A stretch of DNA of 64,000 nucleotides from assembly GCA_001931875.2 (NCBI GenBank), contig MSJH02000830.1, positions 186,001 through 250,000 of the forward strand, read 5' to 3'. A program made the translations under genes and the position numbers. Below, one piece after another: positions 21,384 to 33,937 of this stretch. This DNA comes from Byssochlamys sp. IMV 00236 (taxonomy: Eukaryota > Ascomycota > Eurotiomycetes > Eurotiales > Thermoascaceae). The notes under the pieces are model-generated. The model was not told the origin of the DNA, ran no database searches, and worked only from the letters and a program-made list of their open reading frames with translations. Position 1 is the stretch's first letter. Every line of letters begins with the position of its first letter.

Positions 21384-24300
21384 ATGATTCCTCATACTTC
21401 CGCTGGTGTTCAACCGTGGGCCCATCAGATTCGCACTCTAGGCAGTCATAACGCTGGGGGGCCGGATGGCGTAAATGCCGCAGATCGCGCCGTGTCTGCT
21501 GCTGAGAAGTTGCCAGGGGCCGTCTCCATGCCTCAGAACGACCAGACTGTTATCGACCTGACATCTGGCGAGTCGGCAGTGCAAGAGAATGAGCGTCCGA
21601 CGAAAAGACAGAAACTAGATGTTGCCACTGGTCCCAACGTCAGAAGCGCAGAGGGCAAAGGTGTGTCTAGCCCAGCGGCCTGGAGAAGTGCCCCTCTCGC
21701 ACACCGCGCTCGTCCAGCATGGTCGTTTCAGGAGCTGGTGTCGGAGACATATGCAGGGAACCCAGCGACCGGTAATGATGCTCGGAATTCTTCCTCCCCT
21801 CTTCCCTTTCCAGTTCGACCATGGAAGTATACGCCTCTGCGCCAGGGCAGCAATACCGGGGGTTCGAGGGAGGCCTCGCCCGAGAGACAAGTTCAGACAA
21901 CACCGTATCACCTCGAGACACCCTCGGTTGCCCCAGTACTCAAAGGAGAAAGTGCGTTATTTCCGTACACTTGTTCGTGATACATGAGGTTGATACTGAC
22001 TAATGCGATACAGAAGTTGCCGATTTCTCCCCGTGGACCGGGAATCACCCGGAAGACGTGCTAAATGAGCAAGCCGCCAAGCAAGGACATTACGACCGTA
22101 CACAGGTTTCTCAGAATGAGTCCAATACTGCGAGACCGTCACTGTACGCGCAGCTTCGACACCGCTCCGGTCTACAGGTGCTGTCGTCCGTTTTCGCAGC
22201 TGCTCTTGAAAAGCGACAGACGAGCAGCAAACTTTCTGCAGCATCGACGTTCAAACCGCCTCCCCGAGTAACACTCACTGATAACAAACGGGAGGCTTGG
22301 CTGCGCGATCTCGCCAATCCCAATGTTCCGCTACGCAGGCTCAGCCGGACCATACCGCATGGCGTGAGAGGAAAGCTGCTTCTGGATCAGTGCCTCAGCA
22401 AGTCAATCCCCATTGGAAGAGCTGTATGGCTGGCTAAGTGCGTCGGGGCAAACGAAATCCGTGCCTTCAAGCGCAAGGGCACAAGCGGTACGCTAGCTCT
22501 GGGGCTCGAGGTTAAATGGATCAGAGATTGGACAATGAACGTCCATCTGTTCATCGAAGGAGTCATTTCCGGTTGCCGGGAGCCGGAGTGGAAAGCGAAG
22601 ATAGCATATGCGTAAGTATCCATGATATGCCGGCGATTTAACCAGACTTACTGAAGGATTGCAGTGTGAGACTCACGGCTCGCTTGTATTTCGAACACCT
22701 ACTCGACCAAGACCAGCATCTCGACTGGTTCCTGTCTTCCTTAGAGATGGCATCACTTGATCGCCTTCCGATATGGCTTATGGTCCTTGGCGTGTATTGG
22801 GGTAGTATTGTGCCATTCAGACGCCGCGGAAGAAAGCTTATGGAGATTCTACTGGAAAAACTTCGACATGTATGTGATTTCCATTTCCGCTACGCAGTCT
22901 TCTTTCATCAACTTATGGAATTATCTAGATCTCTCAAACAGGGCAGGAAATACTTCTGGAACCAATGTCTCATCGATTGTCGCATCTTATCAGGAAGCTG
23001 GTCTATGAGCAAAGCTCCTCCGCGGTTATTCCTAGATCATGGGACAAATACAGAAACATCCTGTCCTCCTGTCTGGCAACTAATTCCGGAGACGAGGCCG
23101 TATTTCAGGCTCTGGTCGATCGTAATTCTTACCTGCAATGTTGCAAGGGTCCGGGCAATGTCTCTCAACGCTCCCCTCTACGCCAAATAATTACATCTCT
23201 TGATTCTGCTTGCTCCACTTATGATATAAACACCGCTTCTGAGGCGTGCTTAAGTGTCATCGACGACAAGGAAGCTTTAATCGCTAGGGTTCTCGAATGG
23301 TGTTCCACCTCCTTCCGTCAGGGTCTTGTTAGGGTGTATATTGCCATACGCTTGCTGCGGAAGTGGAGACGATCAGGAGTGGATACGGATCATCACATCT
23401 TCTCCTTCCTCTCAAACGCCAAGGGTAAAGTCGGGTTGCATATGGACAATGTGTACCATGTCGTTTCTGAGCTTGTCAGGTCGCAGACGTTCTCTGTTGG
23501 CAGATATCTGCAATGGCTCATCGCCAAAGGCATCGTCGACTCTCACCAGGAGAATGAGCACAAGGTGAGTACCGCATCTACATGGAGAATGGTACAATGC
23601 TCAAACAATGAACAGGAGGTGTGTCTCTATATCGAACTGCTCCGTCACATCCCTGTGGGGCGTCTTCCGGAACACGTTTGCAGCCTTCGTAACACGCTTA
23701 TGCTCCGTGCTGGCTTCCCACCTTCTGAAGAAGGCTCTATCATCGACGCGCTCAGATCACTTATCAGGCGGCTGCTTCCGGAGATTTTTGGGTCAGATAC
23801 CAGGACCAATACTGACTCCACTGACAACAAAATGTTGTTCAATCAGACACACGCTGTGAGGTCTGAAATTGGCCAGTGGATACGATCCGGTGTGTCAAGG
23901 CGTTCTAGAAATACTACAGCAAGGTAAGATCCTATACTTTCCGTCCGTCTTTGATCCAGAGCTGAGAAGTTCAAGGGGGTACCACGGGCATCGTTCATCC
24001 CACCCCGACGAGGTGACATTCCTAACTCCAGATGAATTCTATACTATTCGGGGCATCATGGAAATCTTCGGGGACCTCTCGATATTAGCCGACATACTGA
24101 ACGACGCTGCCAACTCGGATAATATCATCGTTCTGGCTTCGGTTGTGGACACTCTCAACTATCATTTTGACTCTTTTACTGTCATCGGCGCCATGATGGA
24201 TCTTTGGAGAGCGTCTGTTGATGCTTGGTCTCGTGTAAAAAGTGCTGGTCTGTCTACACGAGAATTGGTCTATTCTCTTGTGGAACTGGGACTCCGCCTT

Positions 24301-26552
24301 CCTACTGAAGCTAGTACGGTGGCTATTCTCCGTCATGAGCTATTCCGGCTAGATTGCAGATCAACACTAGCTGCGTCGTCGCCGGTATCTGATCACATGG
24401 TAGATACGATAAGCTCTGAGAAGTGGACATCCAACGAGGACTTGGATCAACTTCTGTCATCTGCGACAGGCATGGAAGAATCCATGCTAGCTACAATTTT
24501 CGGAAATCTCTGCAGGCGTCTAGAATTCATTGGATCTGCAGACGGGCATCTGCCCTTGGACGACACATGCCGCCACTTAGTGCAGCTGAGATCTTTTAAT
24601 TCCAAACTCTTCGATACTTTGTTGATCAGATGGATTGGACAAGTCCTCAAATCCACGCCTCGGCCAAGACTCTCAAAGGTCCTGGTCCCATTGGTCGGGG
24701 TCGGGTGCGTGAGCTTAAAGGGCTTCTTTGCTCTGGCAAGAAAAATGCTGCAGCTTGAATCCAGTGCTGCCATTCCAGACGCTGTCGAGCTGCGGCTGGA
24801 GCTTCTTGAACTTCTTTGTCCATTGTCTCCCACGCAGCGAGATACATTGAACTTGGTAAGGCTTTTTTTTCAATTAGTTTGCAGGACGAATTCTGATTCT
24901 GGCCAGGTCGCTTATCGCTTTGCAATAGCTCAACAAGAGTTCCTCACCAAAAACGCTGATGAGATACTTGATTTGATCCGGGACACTGGAGACAGTTTTG
25001 TCGCGTACGCTAACTCGGACAGCATGAAAGGCACTCTGCTGTCATTCCATGCTTGTTCAATACCTCTGCTCTGCCACTTGCTTGTTCGCAATCCTCAATC
25101 TGTAGTCGAGCGCTGCGTTCAAAAGCTCCGTGGCGAGAGTCGGTCTACCACGAATGCTGTACAAAAGGCTTTGAATCTGCTCCTTGGGTTTAACGACAAG
25201 TCAGGTGCGTTTCTCTTTATTCATCACATATGTATTTATTCTGACTTCAGTCGAGGCATAGATTCAGCCCTTATCGAGGCAGAGGACGCCTTAAAAGCAG
25301 CAAACGACTTCTCGCTGCCGTTCTGTCAGATGAAACTTCAGCTTTTGTTCAACGCAGAATCGGGAGAAGGAATGAAAAATGGCATCATAGATGTCATTTT
25401 CAGGGCAGCAGTGGCAGACATCCAGGCAAGAAGATCAAACTGGGTTGACTTGGTAGTAACAATGAGTATAGAGGCGGTACAGCAGGTATGAATATGCCTC
25501 CAGAATTGGCGTAACCCTTAAACTAAATTGTCACCTAGATTCGACAACGAGCTGAAAGAGGCTTTTTCTCGGTTGCATTATCTGATTGCTCTGTCGGCGA
25601 GCCTCAGGTTGACGAGCACAGCGCACAAGACATCGCAAGGGTGTATCTCACCATTGTCGAAGAACTCGCATACAGTATTCCAGACACTGGCGTTCCTTCT
25701 ATTGCCCCGTTGCTTACTGAAAAGACGAGTATCTTGCTGAATAAGATCGTTGCTCTGCAGAACAGTGTAAGGAATCTCTCTCGAAATGAGGGCGCTCTGG
25801 AAACCGACCAAATAGAACCAACGCTTTCTACTTTCGGAAGGCACAGTGCTTTCTGGATCACTGCTCTCCTAAGGATGACTATCATCCATTGTTCCGCATT
25901 TACGGGCTCTTCTGCAGCAGGCAAGCCTAGTATCCTGGACCAGACTCGCTTGCTGATCGCCATCTGTATTATTGCTACATCGCAGCCCCCTTCAGGTCCA
26001 GTTTCCGAGTCTCAGGCCGCGGCCTGCCTTCCCGGACAGCAACGAGGGCAGTCTCTCAAAGGTCTACAGGCCTATGCTTTCGATGTTGCTGCTTGTCTTG
26101 TGGATGTCCTTCCTGAAGATGTTCGTCAACACTGTGCTCGCTTTCTGAAGGAACGATGTCCATCATCTCTCCACGTGCGGAATAACCCCCGTCTACTCTA
26201 CCTCCTTGGCCCTGTAGCGGATCTCGGGACGTTTACTCAATCCCAAGCTGCAGCTGGATCGCCACCCGCTACGTCTGGCCCTGCATCTACGCCATCGTCG
26301 TCGTCGAATCTAGGCACCGGAACACCCGCAGGCCTGCAGTCTAGTTCGCCAGCTATGGCCTTTGCCGGGCCATTTGAAGACCCAAGCCACCCTGCAAATC
26401 GTCTTCGGATTCAGAATCGTGGGCGCGTGGTCGGGGCTTATCCTTTCAGGCCGTGGGAGATGCTGGAAGGAGCCGCACCTGTCTTGGGCGTAAATGACAC
26501 TGCCGTGGCTCTTGGTTTCTTCAGCGCCAGAAAGACGACTGAGCTTCAGTAA
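21384..26552 (+). CDS. srb8: Mediator complex subunit 12 (Srb8)
   Basis: Seven exons (21384-21951, 22014-22611, 22665-22869, 22929-23564, 23616-23923, 23967-25485, 25539-26552) give about 1615 residues, in the range of fungal Srb8. It starts MIPHTSAGVQPW and then has a nuclear, disordered region (VIDLTSGES; RPTKRQKLD). The Med12 domain follows (KVADFSPWTGNHPEDVLNEQ; REAWLRDLANPNVPLRRLSR; TIPHGVRGKLLLDQCL; IPIGRAVWLAKCVGANEIRAF). The long helical remainder fits the Srb8 core, and the end is Ser/Ala/Pro-rich (PGPASTPSSSSNLGTGTP-like). MED12 belongs to the CDK8 kinase module that represses or tunes RNA polymerase II transcription. The third intron (22870-22928) was chosen for its GTATGT donor and phase; an alternative donor at 22874 also keeps frame. 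Confidence 0.93.
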
Positions 26553-27381
26553 GCAGGAAAATTCCAGGTTTCTATATATCCTATACTGTCATTAACTTGC
26601 CTCCTTTTCCCCTCATTCCCTCTTTTCAAAGGCCAGGGGACTGTTCTTCGTCAAAAAGAGAACGATACGAACCGCTTTCCCTCCTCTCCACGTCATTTCT
26701 ATATCCTATCGCAAGATATATATATCGCAAGTTTACCACGTATATCACCCCTTCTTCCTTGGCGTGCTGTCATGATTATGAATAAATCCCACCTGCATCT
26801 TGTTTACATTGTAGTGCCATTTGCACATACATCTATGTTTTGACTATTGGGGGAGGAGGTCTTTTCTGTATGTTCAGTCATGATTGCATCAGGCATAGGT
26901 TGGTTCATTGGCGTAACGGTCATAGTGACTCGATTAGCATATAAATACATGTGGCTCTGAGTTATTGAAGCCAGTGGGAATCAACCAGTGCGGACTACTC
27001 TTATGAACTCATAGATTCCCATTCTGTGTCATCAAAGTGCTACCATCCTGAGTTCAGGACCACATTGTTGCAAACCTTACAGATATAAATTGACTAATAA
27101 CAATCAATCGGCCATTAAAACCAGTACAACCAATAACAACGGACAGAAAACCCAAATAACACCAAGTAGGATCAATCCCTGACTATCATGGTCACACGCT
27201 AGAACTATCTAACCAAGTTGCGTATAATGGAGTAAACCCAAAGACGCATTATGGATAACTGTATGACAATGAGCCACTGCTACTCACTTGACAGATCAAA
27301 ATACCGATCAATACTGCAGTTAAGGATAAGGTTTCTAGAGGAGGACGACCTAGGCAAGATACCATCATGTGTCCATTCCAT
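26553..27381. other. Intergenic between convergent MED12 and RRM gene
   Basis: About 830 bp of AT-rich sequence holding two 3' untranslated regions. Nothing else recognised. Confidence 0.6.
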
Positions 27382-29117
27382 TCACATTCTCTTCTTTGAT
27401 TTGGCTGCTTTCTTTTCGTCTCGCTGGTGTTCCTTGGCCCGTTGTTCTTCTTCGAGATCTCTGATAACCTCTTCGACGTCTTCGACGGATAGATCAATAT
27501 TCCTCTCCAGCATTTCTTGGTAAACCCAAGGTCGAATTTTAGGAATAATGGTGGACCCGATATTGAGTGATTGTTTGAACTCATGAAGTATAGATTGTTC
27601 ATTGCCTTGTCCAGTATTACCCTCCGTGTCCCGGGCAGGAGATGGACTTGTCTTATTGGATCCTCCATATCCATCCACAAGAGTGGTTTCTGTGGTCCTG
27701 GAACCTGACCTAGATCGAGATTCTGGAGTTGCGATTGAACTTGAGTGGGAGTCTTGCTCGCCATCTTCATGTGTAGTGGTCGTTTTACGGTTCTGCACAG
27801 CAGGCCCCGCTTTTTTGGCAGCCTGCCCAGCTTCCTGTGTGGCTTCTTCCCCATTTTTAATGGTAGACTGACTTTCTGTGTCTGTGTTGGTGGTTTCTGT
27901 GCCACATTGGACCGCTGAGGCGCTCTCCGTCTCTGCGTGAGCGACAACTCCATCTTTGGCTGATGATGGGGCCACTGTATACTTCGATCTAGACCGTGGT
28001 CCAGACTCATGGGTGGCATTTGAGCTCACTTGAGATGCGTGTGGCAGCATTAGGTGTGCAAGCGGTGGATGTAGTAACGGTGGGCAAGGAGGTAAAAAGA
28101 GTGTCGGAGGCGCCCAGGCAAGCAGTGGGCTTCCGTCTATGGGAAGTAATTGCATAAAATACTTGAAAGAATGTTCGAGAACCTATTCAAAGGCGGTATT
28201 TAGTCATTTAAAAGTGTTCAAAGAGAATTACGATTGAGGACTCACCTTTATGGCATCAATACAATCATCAATATAAGCGAATGTGACCGTGGCAACTTGA
28301 GTAGGATAGTACCCGTGAAATAATACCGGTTGGATGCAGAATGCTTCGAGAGGTCCTCGATCATAGAGGGCTTCATAGACATCAGCTTCGGTCATGGGGA
28401 AGCCGTTACGATGACCCAAGGACGCCGTTCCTAGGAAAGTGCTATCAGCCACATATTGACTCAGGTTTCTTTTAATTGAATGCCCATTCCGAGAAAGAGC
28501 ATCGCAGGAAATCAAGGGAAGCTTGCTTACTTCTCGCTTTGGCCCTCTCGATCCTCAATACACGCCCGTGAAGCACAGGGGCGTTATTATATTGCAGAGC
28601 AGCTTCAGCATCCTGTGTTCTCTTTTGTGCGGGGAAAAAGGCCCAAGTCAGACTGGGGATCTTCAAGCAGGGAGACTGGAGTGAGATAGTCACCCATACC
28701 TCGAATTGCAGGAATGCCGTTGGCAACTGATTCTTTTTATCATATTTGATCTTAACATGGCAGTTACCAAACATCGCAAACCTGGCTTCCAGATCTCTGG
28801 CAAGTTGGTGCCTGGAAACTTGAGTTGAGAGGCTAGAAAACCAGAATCATTTAGTAAGAGATGTCATGGGATGGATACAATTATACCATATAGATGGAGA
28901 TGAGAGGTACAGAGATGGTGTATACTTACTTGCCGATGAATAGGCACGCACTTGGTGGAAAGAGACCTTGCGCATTCATCGCACATGGTCTCTCGTGGAC
29001 TCTGTCAACACGTCGAGGATAGATGACGCGGCTTTCCACAGGAGGATAGATAGGAGGAGGCGGACCCTCAAACACTGTCATTTCTGAGTAAACAGGTGCG
29101 GGTTGAGTTTCGAACAT
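27382..29117 (-). CDS. RNA-recognition-motif (RRM) protein with Ser/Thr-rich tail
   Basis: Five exons (29117-28930, 28832-28700, 28621-28531, 28430-28247 region ending 28246, 28182-27382) give about 465 residues. The first RRM is split by introns: RNP2-like SACLFIGNLSTQVSRHQLAR, then an RNP1-like NQLPTAFLQFE and HGRVLRIERAKAR. A second, looser RRM-like unit follows (NGFPMTEADVYEALYDRGPL; VATVTFAYIDDCIDAIK). The C-terminal half is rich in Ser/Thr/Glu, then ends in IRPWVYQEMLERNIDLSVED and a charged helix finishing AAKSKKRM. The family implies RNA binding; no named orthologue was recognised. The start is uncertain: 29117 is the first in-frame ATG before the RRM, and an upstream exon is possible because the frame stays open behind it. 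Confidence 0.75.
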
Positions 29118-30962
29118 TGCTTCGTTGTAGACTGATGTTCCAATGAATGCTTCAGATGGTATTAGTATGTAAGGCAATTGAGAATGGATCTAAATGTGCA
29201 GAATGATGCGCTATATGCACAATATAGATACTATACAGAGTGTTAGTAGAAGGAATAGTGTAGTTGCCATCAAGGGAGAAGATAGAAGTGTTAATATAGA
29301 GGCTAATAGGCACCAGAGGCAAGGCTTTCGGTAGGCAAAACCAAACAACCATCCCATAGTCTGGTACCATAGATAAACTATGCCTATCCGGATGATGACT
29401 TACCTTATACTATTATAACTATTACTTGATTAGCAACCCACGAAACCCGATTCTTACTGTATGTTACATTAAAACGTTCTAGGCATAGTATATCCATGTT
29501 AGTCGACGTCTACCGAACATGATTCATGGTTCCAATGACATTAGTAACATGTTAGGCTACAATTCTCCCCAGCCCTCCATTCGCCAAGATGGAATGCGAA
29601 CAGAACTAGGTATAGAAATATGATAAGGCTATTATTCATAGTACCGAATGTACACATGCAAAGGAAATGTTTTTCGGTCAAAATTGTCTTGAATAATTAA
29701 TATGTATCAAAAGCAGTTTTAGCAATATATTCTATTTGAGGAGGCAAGACTGGAGAGTTCGCCTTTTGGGTCGAGTTTCTACTAAGTTATAACACAATAT
29801 AGCAACTAAAGCTCAAGAATAAAACAAAGTTTTCTGGCTCTATATATATAAATTTTGTCAGCGCAGAAAAGCCGCGTGCAGGTAGCCTGTCGTATCATCG
29901 GGTTTCAGCAGGTCCTTTGATTACTTGATTATCCTGATCATAGTATATAGTATAGACTATTATGATCTAGATTCTTTGCATGCTATAGGAGATCAATACG
30001 GGATTAACTCCCCTAGATCTCGAGTCAAGCAAGCAACCTAGCGATCAGCTAATCCTAAACGGCACAAAAGCAACGGTATAACTTGAACATTCTAGCGATA
30101 CAGCTAAGATGCTTGCTTGTCTTGGGCTCTAAAGAGAAGTCTATCCTATATTTACCTCCTAAATCTACAAATTACAAAGAAGGGAGGTACCTTCTATTCC
30201 GTAGAACCCGCTGTAAACGGATGATATGATACAGATAGACTAGCTGCACACGGCTTTTGTGCGCTAAGAGTCTCTTTTGAACTTAAGCTCGAGCAGTAAA
30301 TTCTTCGATATAAATAATATCTGCAGACTAGCAATACTCACTTAGATATTCTGCGCTATTATGTTATGCAAAGGGAATAGAGAGTAATGAAGCTAGCTAA
30401 GTTACAATAACTAGTTTTTATATTTTTTAAATACTATACCTCTCGCTTTGCTATAGGTGACAGATGCTGCTTACTGGGCTACCTTAGAAGAAATTACTAA
30501 CAAAATGAATGAGTGACACAGAGACTAGGAGCCATTCTATAGAAAAGTTGATTTACTTATGTAGGTAGGTTAGGGGATTAAGCACACTATACTGTAAGTA
30601 GCCTGGATGTACTACGTACCGGAGAGCATTATTCTGTGCGAGTTCCACAATAGAGATTTATCTATCTTTTGCCCTTGTAAGTACTTTCTCTTGTGCTACT
30701 GTGGCTGTTATTTTGTCTCGACTCTCGCTAGGCTGCATGGTCGCTGATTATCTTATCTAATCAGTAAATTCTTGGCGCTAGCGATCAATCTGCTCCTTTC
30801 TCGGATCACTCTCAGAGTATGGCTGTTGACATCACACCAAGTTGGCACTTCTCGTCTGTTTCGCAATTCAAAGTATTCTGTATTGATTAAAAGGCTGGAC
30901 TAAACGAATACAATACGAACTGTGACCTTGTATCTGACATTAACTGCGACCATTCCCATACC
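29118..30962. promoter_or_regulatory. 1.85-kb AT-rich divergent region between RRM gene and CIA30
   Basis: Gene-free, strongly AT- and TA-rich, with many TATA-like stretches (around 29845 TATATATATA) and no open frame above about 70 codons. It must contain both promoters. The composition is unlike the neighbours and resembles decayed, possibly RIP-mutated, repeat sequence (inference); I could not name an element. Confidence 0.5.
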
Positions 30963-32125
30963 ATGTTTCCCACGCCAAGGTGCCTGGCCGCAAAACCCGC
31001 TGGATTCCTAAAGCGGAGCACACAGGAGTTGAGTCGATTGACAAGGATAGGTACGATGTTCGATCTGTCGATATAGTCTTGTCGAGTGCTTCTTATGCGG
31101 CCGTACTCACCTCTATAGCATGGAATACCGAAGCCCTTACCACACCCACGAAACCATACGATCTCCTCGACTTCGAAGACGAAACCACCGTCGCAGGCTG
31201 CAAGACGTTTGCCGATCGAGCTGTAGGTGGTTACAGTACGGCGAACCTCGACTACGTGCCTGCGAACCCTTCTACAAATACACCTGCACATGCACGCTTT
31301 CACGGCAGTATTTCAACAAAGCTCCCTCCGAATTGGCGAGTCGAGAGAACAGGCACGTTTTTTACCATGAAATTATATTTGTTCTGGCTGTGATGTATAA
31401 AGCTAATTACGAGGTTTTACTGTGTAGGATATGCTGCGTTCCGCAACAAGGATCGCGGGCTCTGGCTCTTCGGTCGCCTTTTCTGGGACATCGACCCTTA
31501 TGCCTACCTGGCTCTCCGTGTGAAGTCAGACGGACGGCGTTATACAGTCAATATCCAAACAGATTCTATTGTCGAGACCGATATCCATCAACATAGACTT
31601 TATACGAGACATCATATACGTCAAGCACATCTACCATCGCCGCTTTCTGCCGCCACTGAAGCCTCTGAGAGAGGCGCTGCACCGGCAGCTCTCTCAGATA
31701 TCCCTCCAGAATCTACAATACTATCTTCCTCCAATTCGGTGACTACATCGGGTTCTACAGGGTGGGAGACTGTTCTTCTACCGTTCAATGCCTTTGTCCG
31801 CACCAACCACGGCTTTGTCGTCGAGCCCCAAACTTCCCTCCTTCGACAGCGTGTGAGAAGTGTGGGTATCGGGTTGACGGATCGTGTGGAGGGACCTTAT
31901 GACCTTCGCATACACAAAATATGGGCCACAAATGGTATAAGTGAAGAGGATGCCGAGGAAGAGAGAAGGATATGCGGTCCATACGCGCTGCCCGTCGACG
32001 AGGGAGTCAGAACGGGCTGGATGTCAGAAAAACCACATGAAAGGAGCTTGGAGGGGAAAGAGCTTGTTGGACAACGGCGTAAGGCTAAGGGCCTCAAGGG
32101 ACTGAGAGACGAGTGGGAGAGCTAG
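30963..32125 (+). CDS. CIA30 (NDUFAF1-like) complex I assembly factor
   Basis: Three exons (30963-31050, 31119-31352, 31428-32125) give about 339 residues. The N-terminus (LKRSTQELSRLTRIAWNTEA) is basic and mitochondrial in style. The CIA30 domain is evident from YDLLDFEDETTVAGCKTFAD, RAVGGYSTANLDYVPA, ARFHGSISTKLP, GLWLFGRLFWDIDPYAYLAL and the C-terminal RSVGIGLTDRVEGPYDLRIH. CIA30 proteins act in the mitochondrial matrix in assembly of NADH:ubiquinone oxidoreductase. The second intron (31353-31427) appears to be of the GC-AG type: ACAG|GCACGT to TGTGTAG, the only junction that keeps ERTGYAAFRNKDRG in frame. A linker rich in Ser/Ala/Glu interrupts the domain around residues 195-225. Confidence 0.9.
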
Positions 32126-32379
32126 CGCCCAAGCCTTGTTCATGGCTTTAATGCTCAAGATGCTAAGCGGACAATAATATAAACACTCGTAGAGCTCACA
32201 TATTAGAACGAGTGGCGTGAACCAATGTCCACGTGCCCAGTCCGCAGCTTGTAAGGAGCTGTATACCTACACGCTTATGATGGATACTATGTCATAGGAG
32301 ACTGGTGATTTTCATGCATATATTCAAACGGCATTGTTGCACGAAATCTTGCTGTTCAATGCCCGTTGACAATAGTTTT
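32126..32379. other. Short convergent intergenic gap, CIA30 / SAICAR synthetase
   Basis: About 250 bp between the two stop codons; both 3' untranslated regions must lie here or overlap. No other feature. Confidence 0.6.
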
Positions 32380-33410
32380 TCATTGACCTCCAGTTATCTT
32401 CTCCCACGCTTCCCGGTACTTTTCCTCTGTCCTCTTCACGATCTCTTCGGGCATACACACCCCTTCCTTACCCTTCAGCCCTTCCTTGACTAGCCAGTCG
32501 CGAAGGAACTGCTTATCAAAGCTATCTTGGCCGCGTCCAACTTGATAGGAGCTCGCAGGCCAGAATCGCGACGAGTCGGGGGTCAGAACCTCATCCACCA
32601 GGACGACCTCGTCCGTTTCCTCGTCATGACCAAATTCAAATTTTGTGTCCGCAATGATAAGACCACGAGACAGAGCGTATGCGTGTGCGGTTTTGTATAG
32701 TTGAAGGGCAAGTGATTCGATCTTAGAGGCGTAAGGCTCTCCAACTATCTTAGCGGCTGTTGTTCGCAAACAACTATTAGCATATATTATTTGTAATAAA
32801 GGTACAAGCTTCAAACCTTGGTCAGGATGAATGTTTTCATCGTGGCCTCCCAACTCCGCCTTCGTGCTGGGAGTGTAGATCGGACCGTTTGGGAATTCCT
32901 GGCTCTCCTGCAATCCAGCTGGGACTTTGATCCCATGCACGGTTCCAGACGTCTGGTATTCTTTCCACGCTGATCCAGTGATGTAGCCACGGACAATCGC
33001 TTCGATGGGAAAGACCTTCAGTTTGCGAACCTGCATACTACGATTCTGCAGCGTCGGCCGGAGTGACTCCGGAATCTGAGGGGGAAGATCGAGAGTAATG
33101 AAGTGGGTACGCAGAGAGGGAATGGCGTCTGTAAGAACCTTGAACCATGTTTTGGTGCAGAGAGTCAGAAGAACACCCTTAGAAGGAATACCCTGCAGAG
33201 GATGAAGGCGTCAGTATGTAATCAGACTGGCATCGGAAGATAACTGTATCGTGAACATACGTTTTCCATAATGACATCGTACGCAGAAATACGATCTGTT
33301 GCAATGAAAAGAAGTGTCTTGTCATTAACTTCGTATAAATCTCGCACCTTTCCTCGAGCAATTAAGGGCAATACGCCCCCGAGATCTGTCGTCGTGAGCA
33401 CCTGGCTCAT
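32380..33410 (-). CDS. ade1: Phosphoribosylaminoimidazole-succinocarboxamide synthase (SAICAR synthetase)
   Basis: Three exons (33410-33261, 33192-32817, 32756-32380) encode 300 residues, close to yeast Ade1 (306). Diagnostic stretches are [99 protein letters not shown] and [20 protein letters not shown] with catalytic and CAIR/ATP-binding residues intact. The enzyme joins CAIR and aspartate with ATP in purine synthesis, in the cytosol. The second intron (32757-32816) is exactly 60 nt and has no stop, so retention would insert 20 residues after HPDQ. Divergent from APC5. Confidence 0.96.
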
Positions 33411-33937
33411 TTTGGACTAAGACCTGGGAGGTTAATAGAATCAAATTGACAGACGATAAGATGACCTGGATCCCTAGAACTTGAATAAATGGATTCTCTT
33501 TTTTTTCACCACTGTATACCAAAGTTGTATCTTGGGATTCTTTGACGATAGAAATGGCAAAGCGCTTTTTTTCGCTCTGCCCTTTCGGCGGGGTGTGCCC
33601 CACATCTGTAGCCTAGCTTTTAAGGCACATACATTTCCGCTGATCCACAGCCAAACTAGGCGCGTATTGAGACATCCATATTATCTAAATTGTTTAAGTA
33701 CCAGACGCGTATCGAGCTTTCAGCCGTGATCGATACAGGAGTGATTAGCCATATCTCTTTGCGAAGCTGACTCGGTATTGCTTTTCCTTACATTAACATT
33801 ACGAGCTGGCGCACTTCCATTGAAACAGACTCTTTCGCGGCTTTAAGTGCAAGGTACGTATTTACTAGGGAATGTAGGCACTTGCCCTCTCTCCCTAAGG
33901 GAAGAATAAGCCAACAGCCTATGACCTTACCTTGAAA
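33411..33937. promoter_or_regulatory. Divergent promoter region, SAICAR synthetase / APC5
   Basis: About 530 bp between divergent start codons. No recognised regulatory motif was found by eye, including no clear TGACTC site near the purine gene apart from a GCTGACTCGG at about 33765-33775 closer to APC5. Confidence 0.5.

Noticed and set aside
22757..23008. Alternative MED12 frame reading SSFINLWNYLDLSNRAGN
   Set aside because: It looks protein-like, but it overlaps the frame that continues into the conserved downstream MED12 sequence and ends in a stop; no splice joins it in phase.
25204..25249. Possible extra intron in MED12 (GTGCGT...CTTCAG)
   Set aside because: Removing it creates an immediate stop; leaving it in keeps the frame open.
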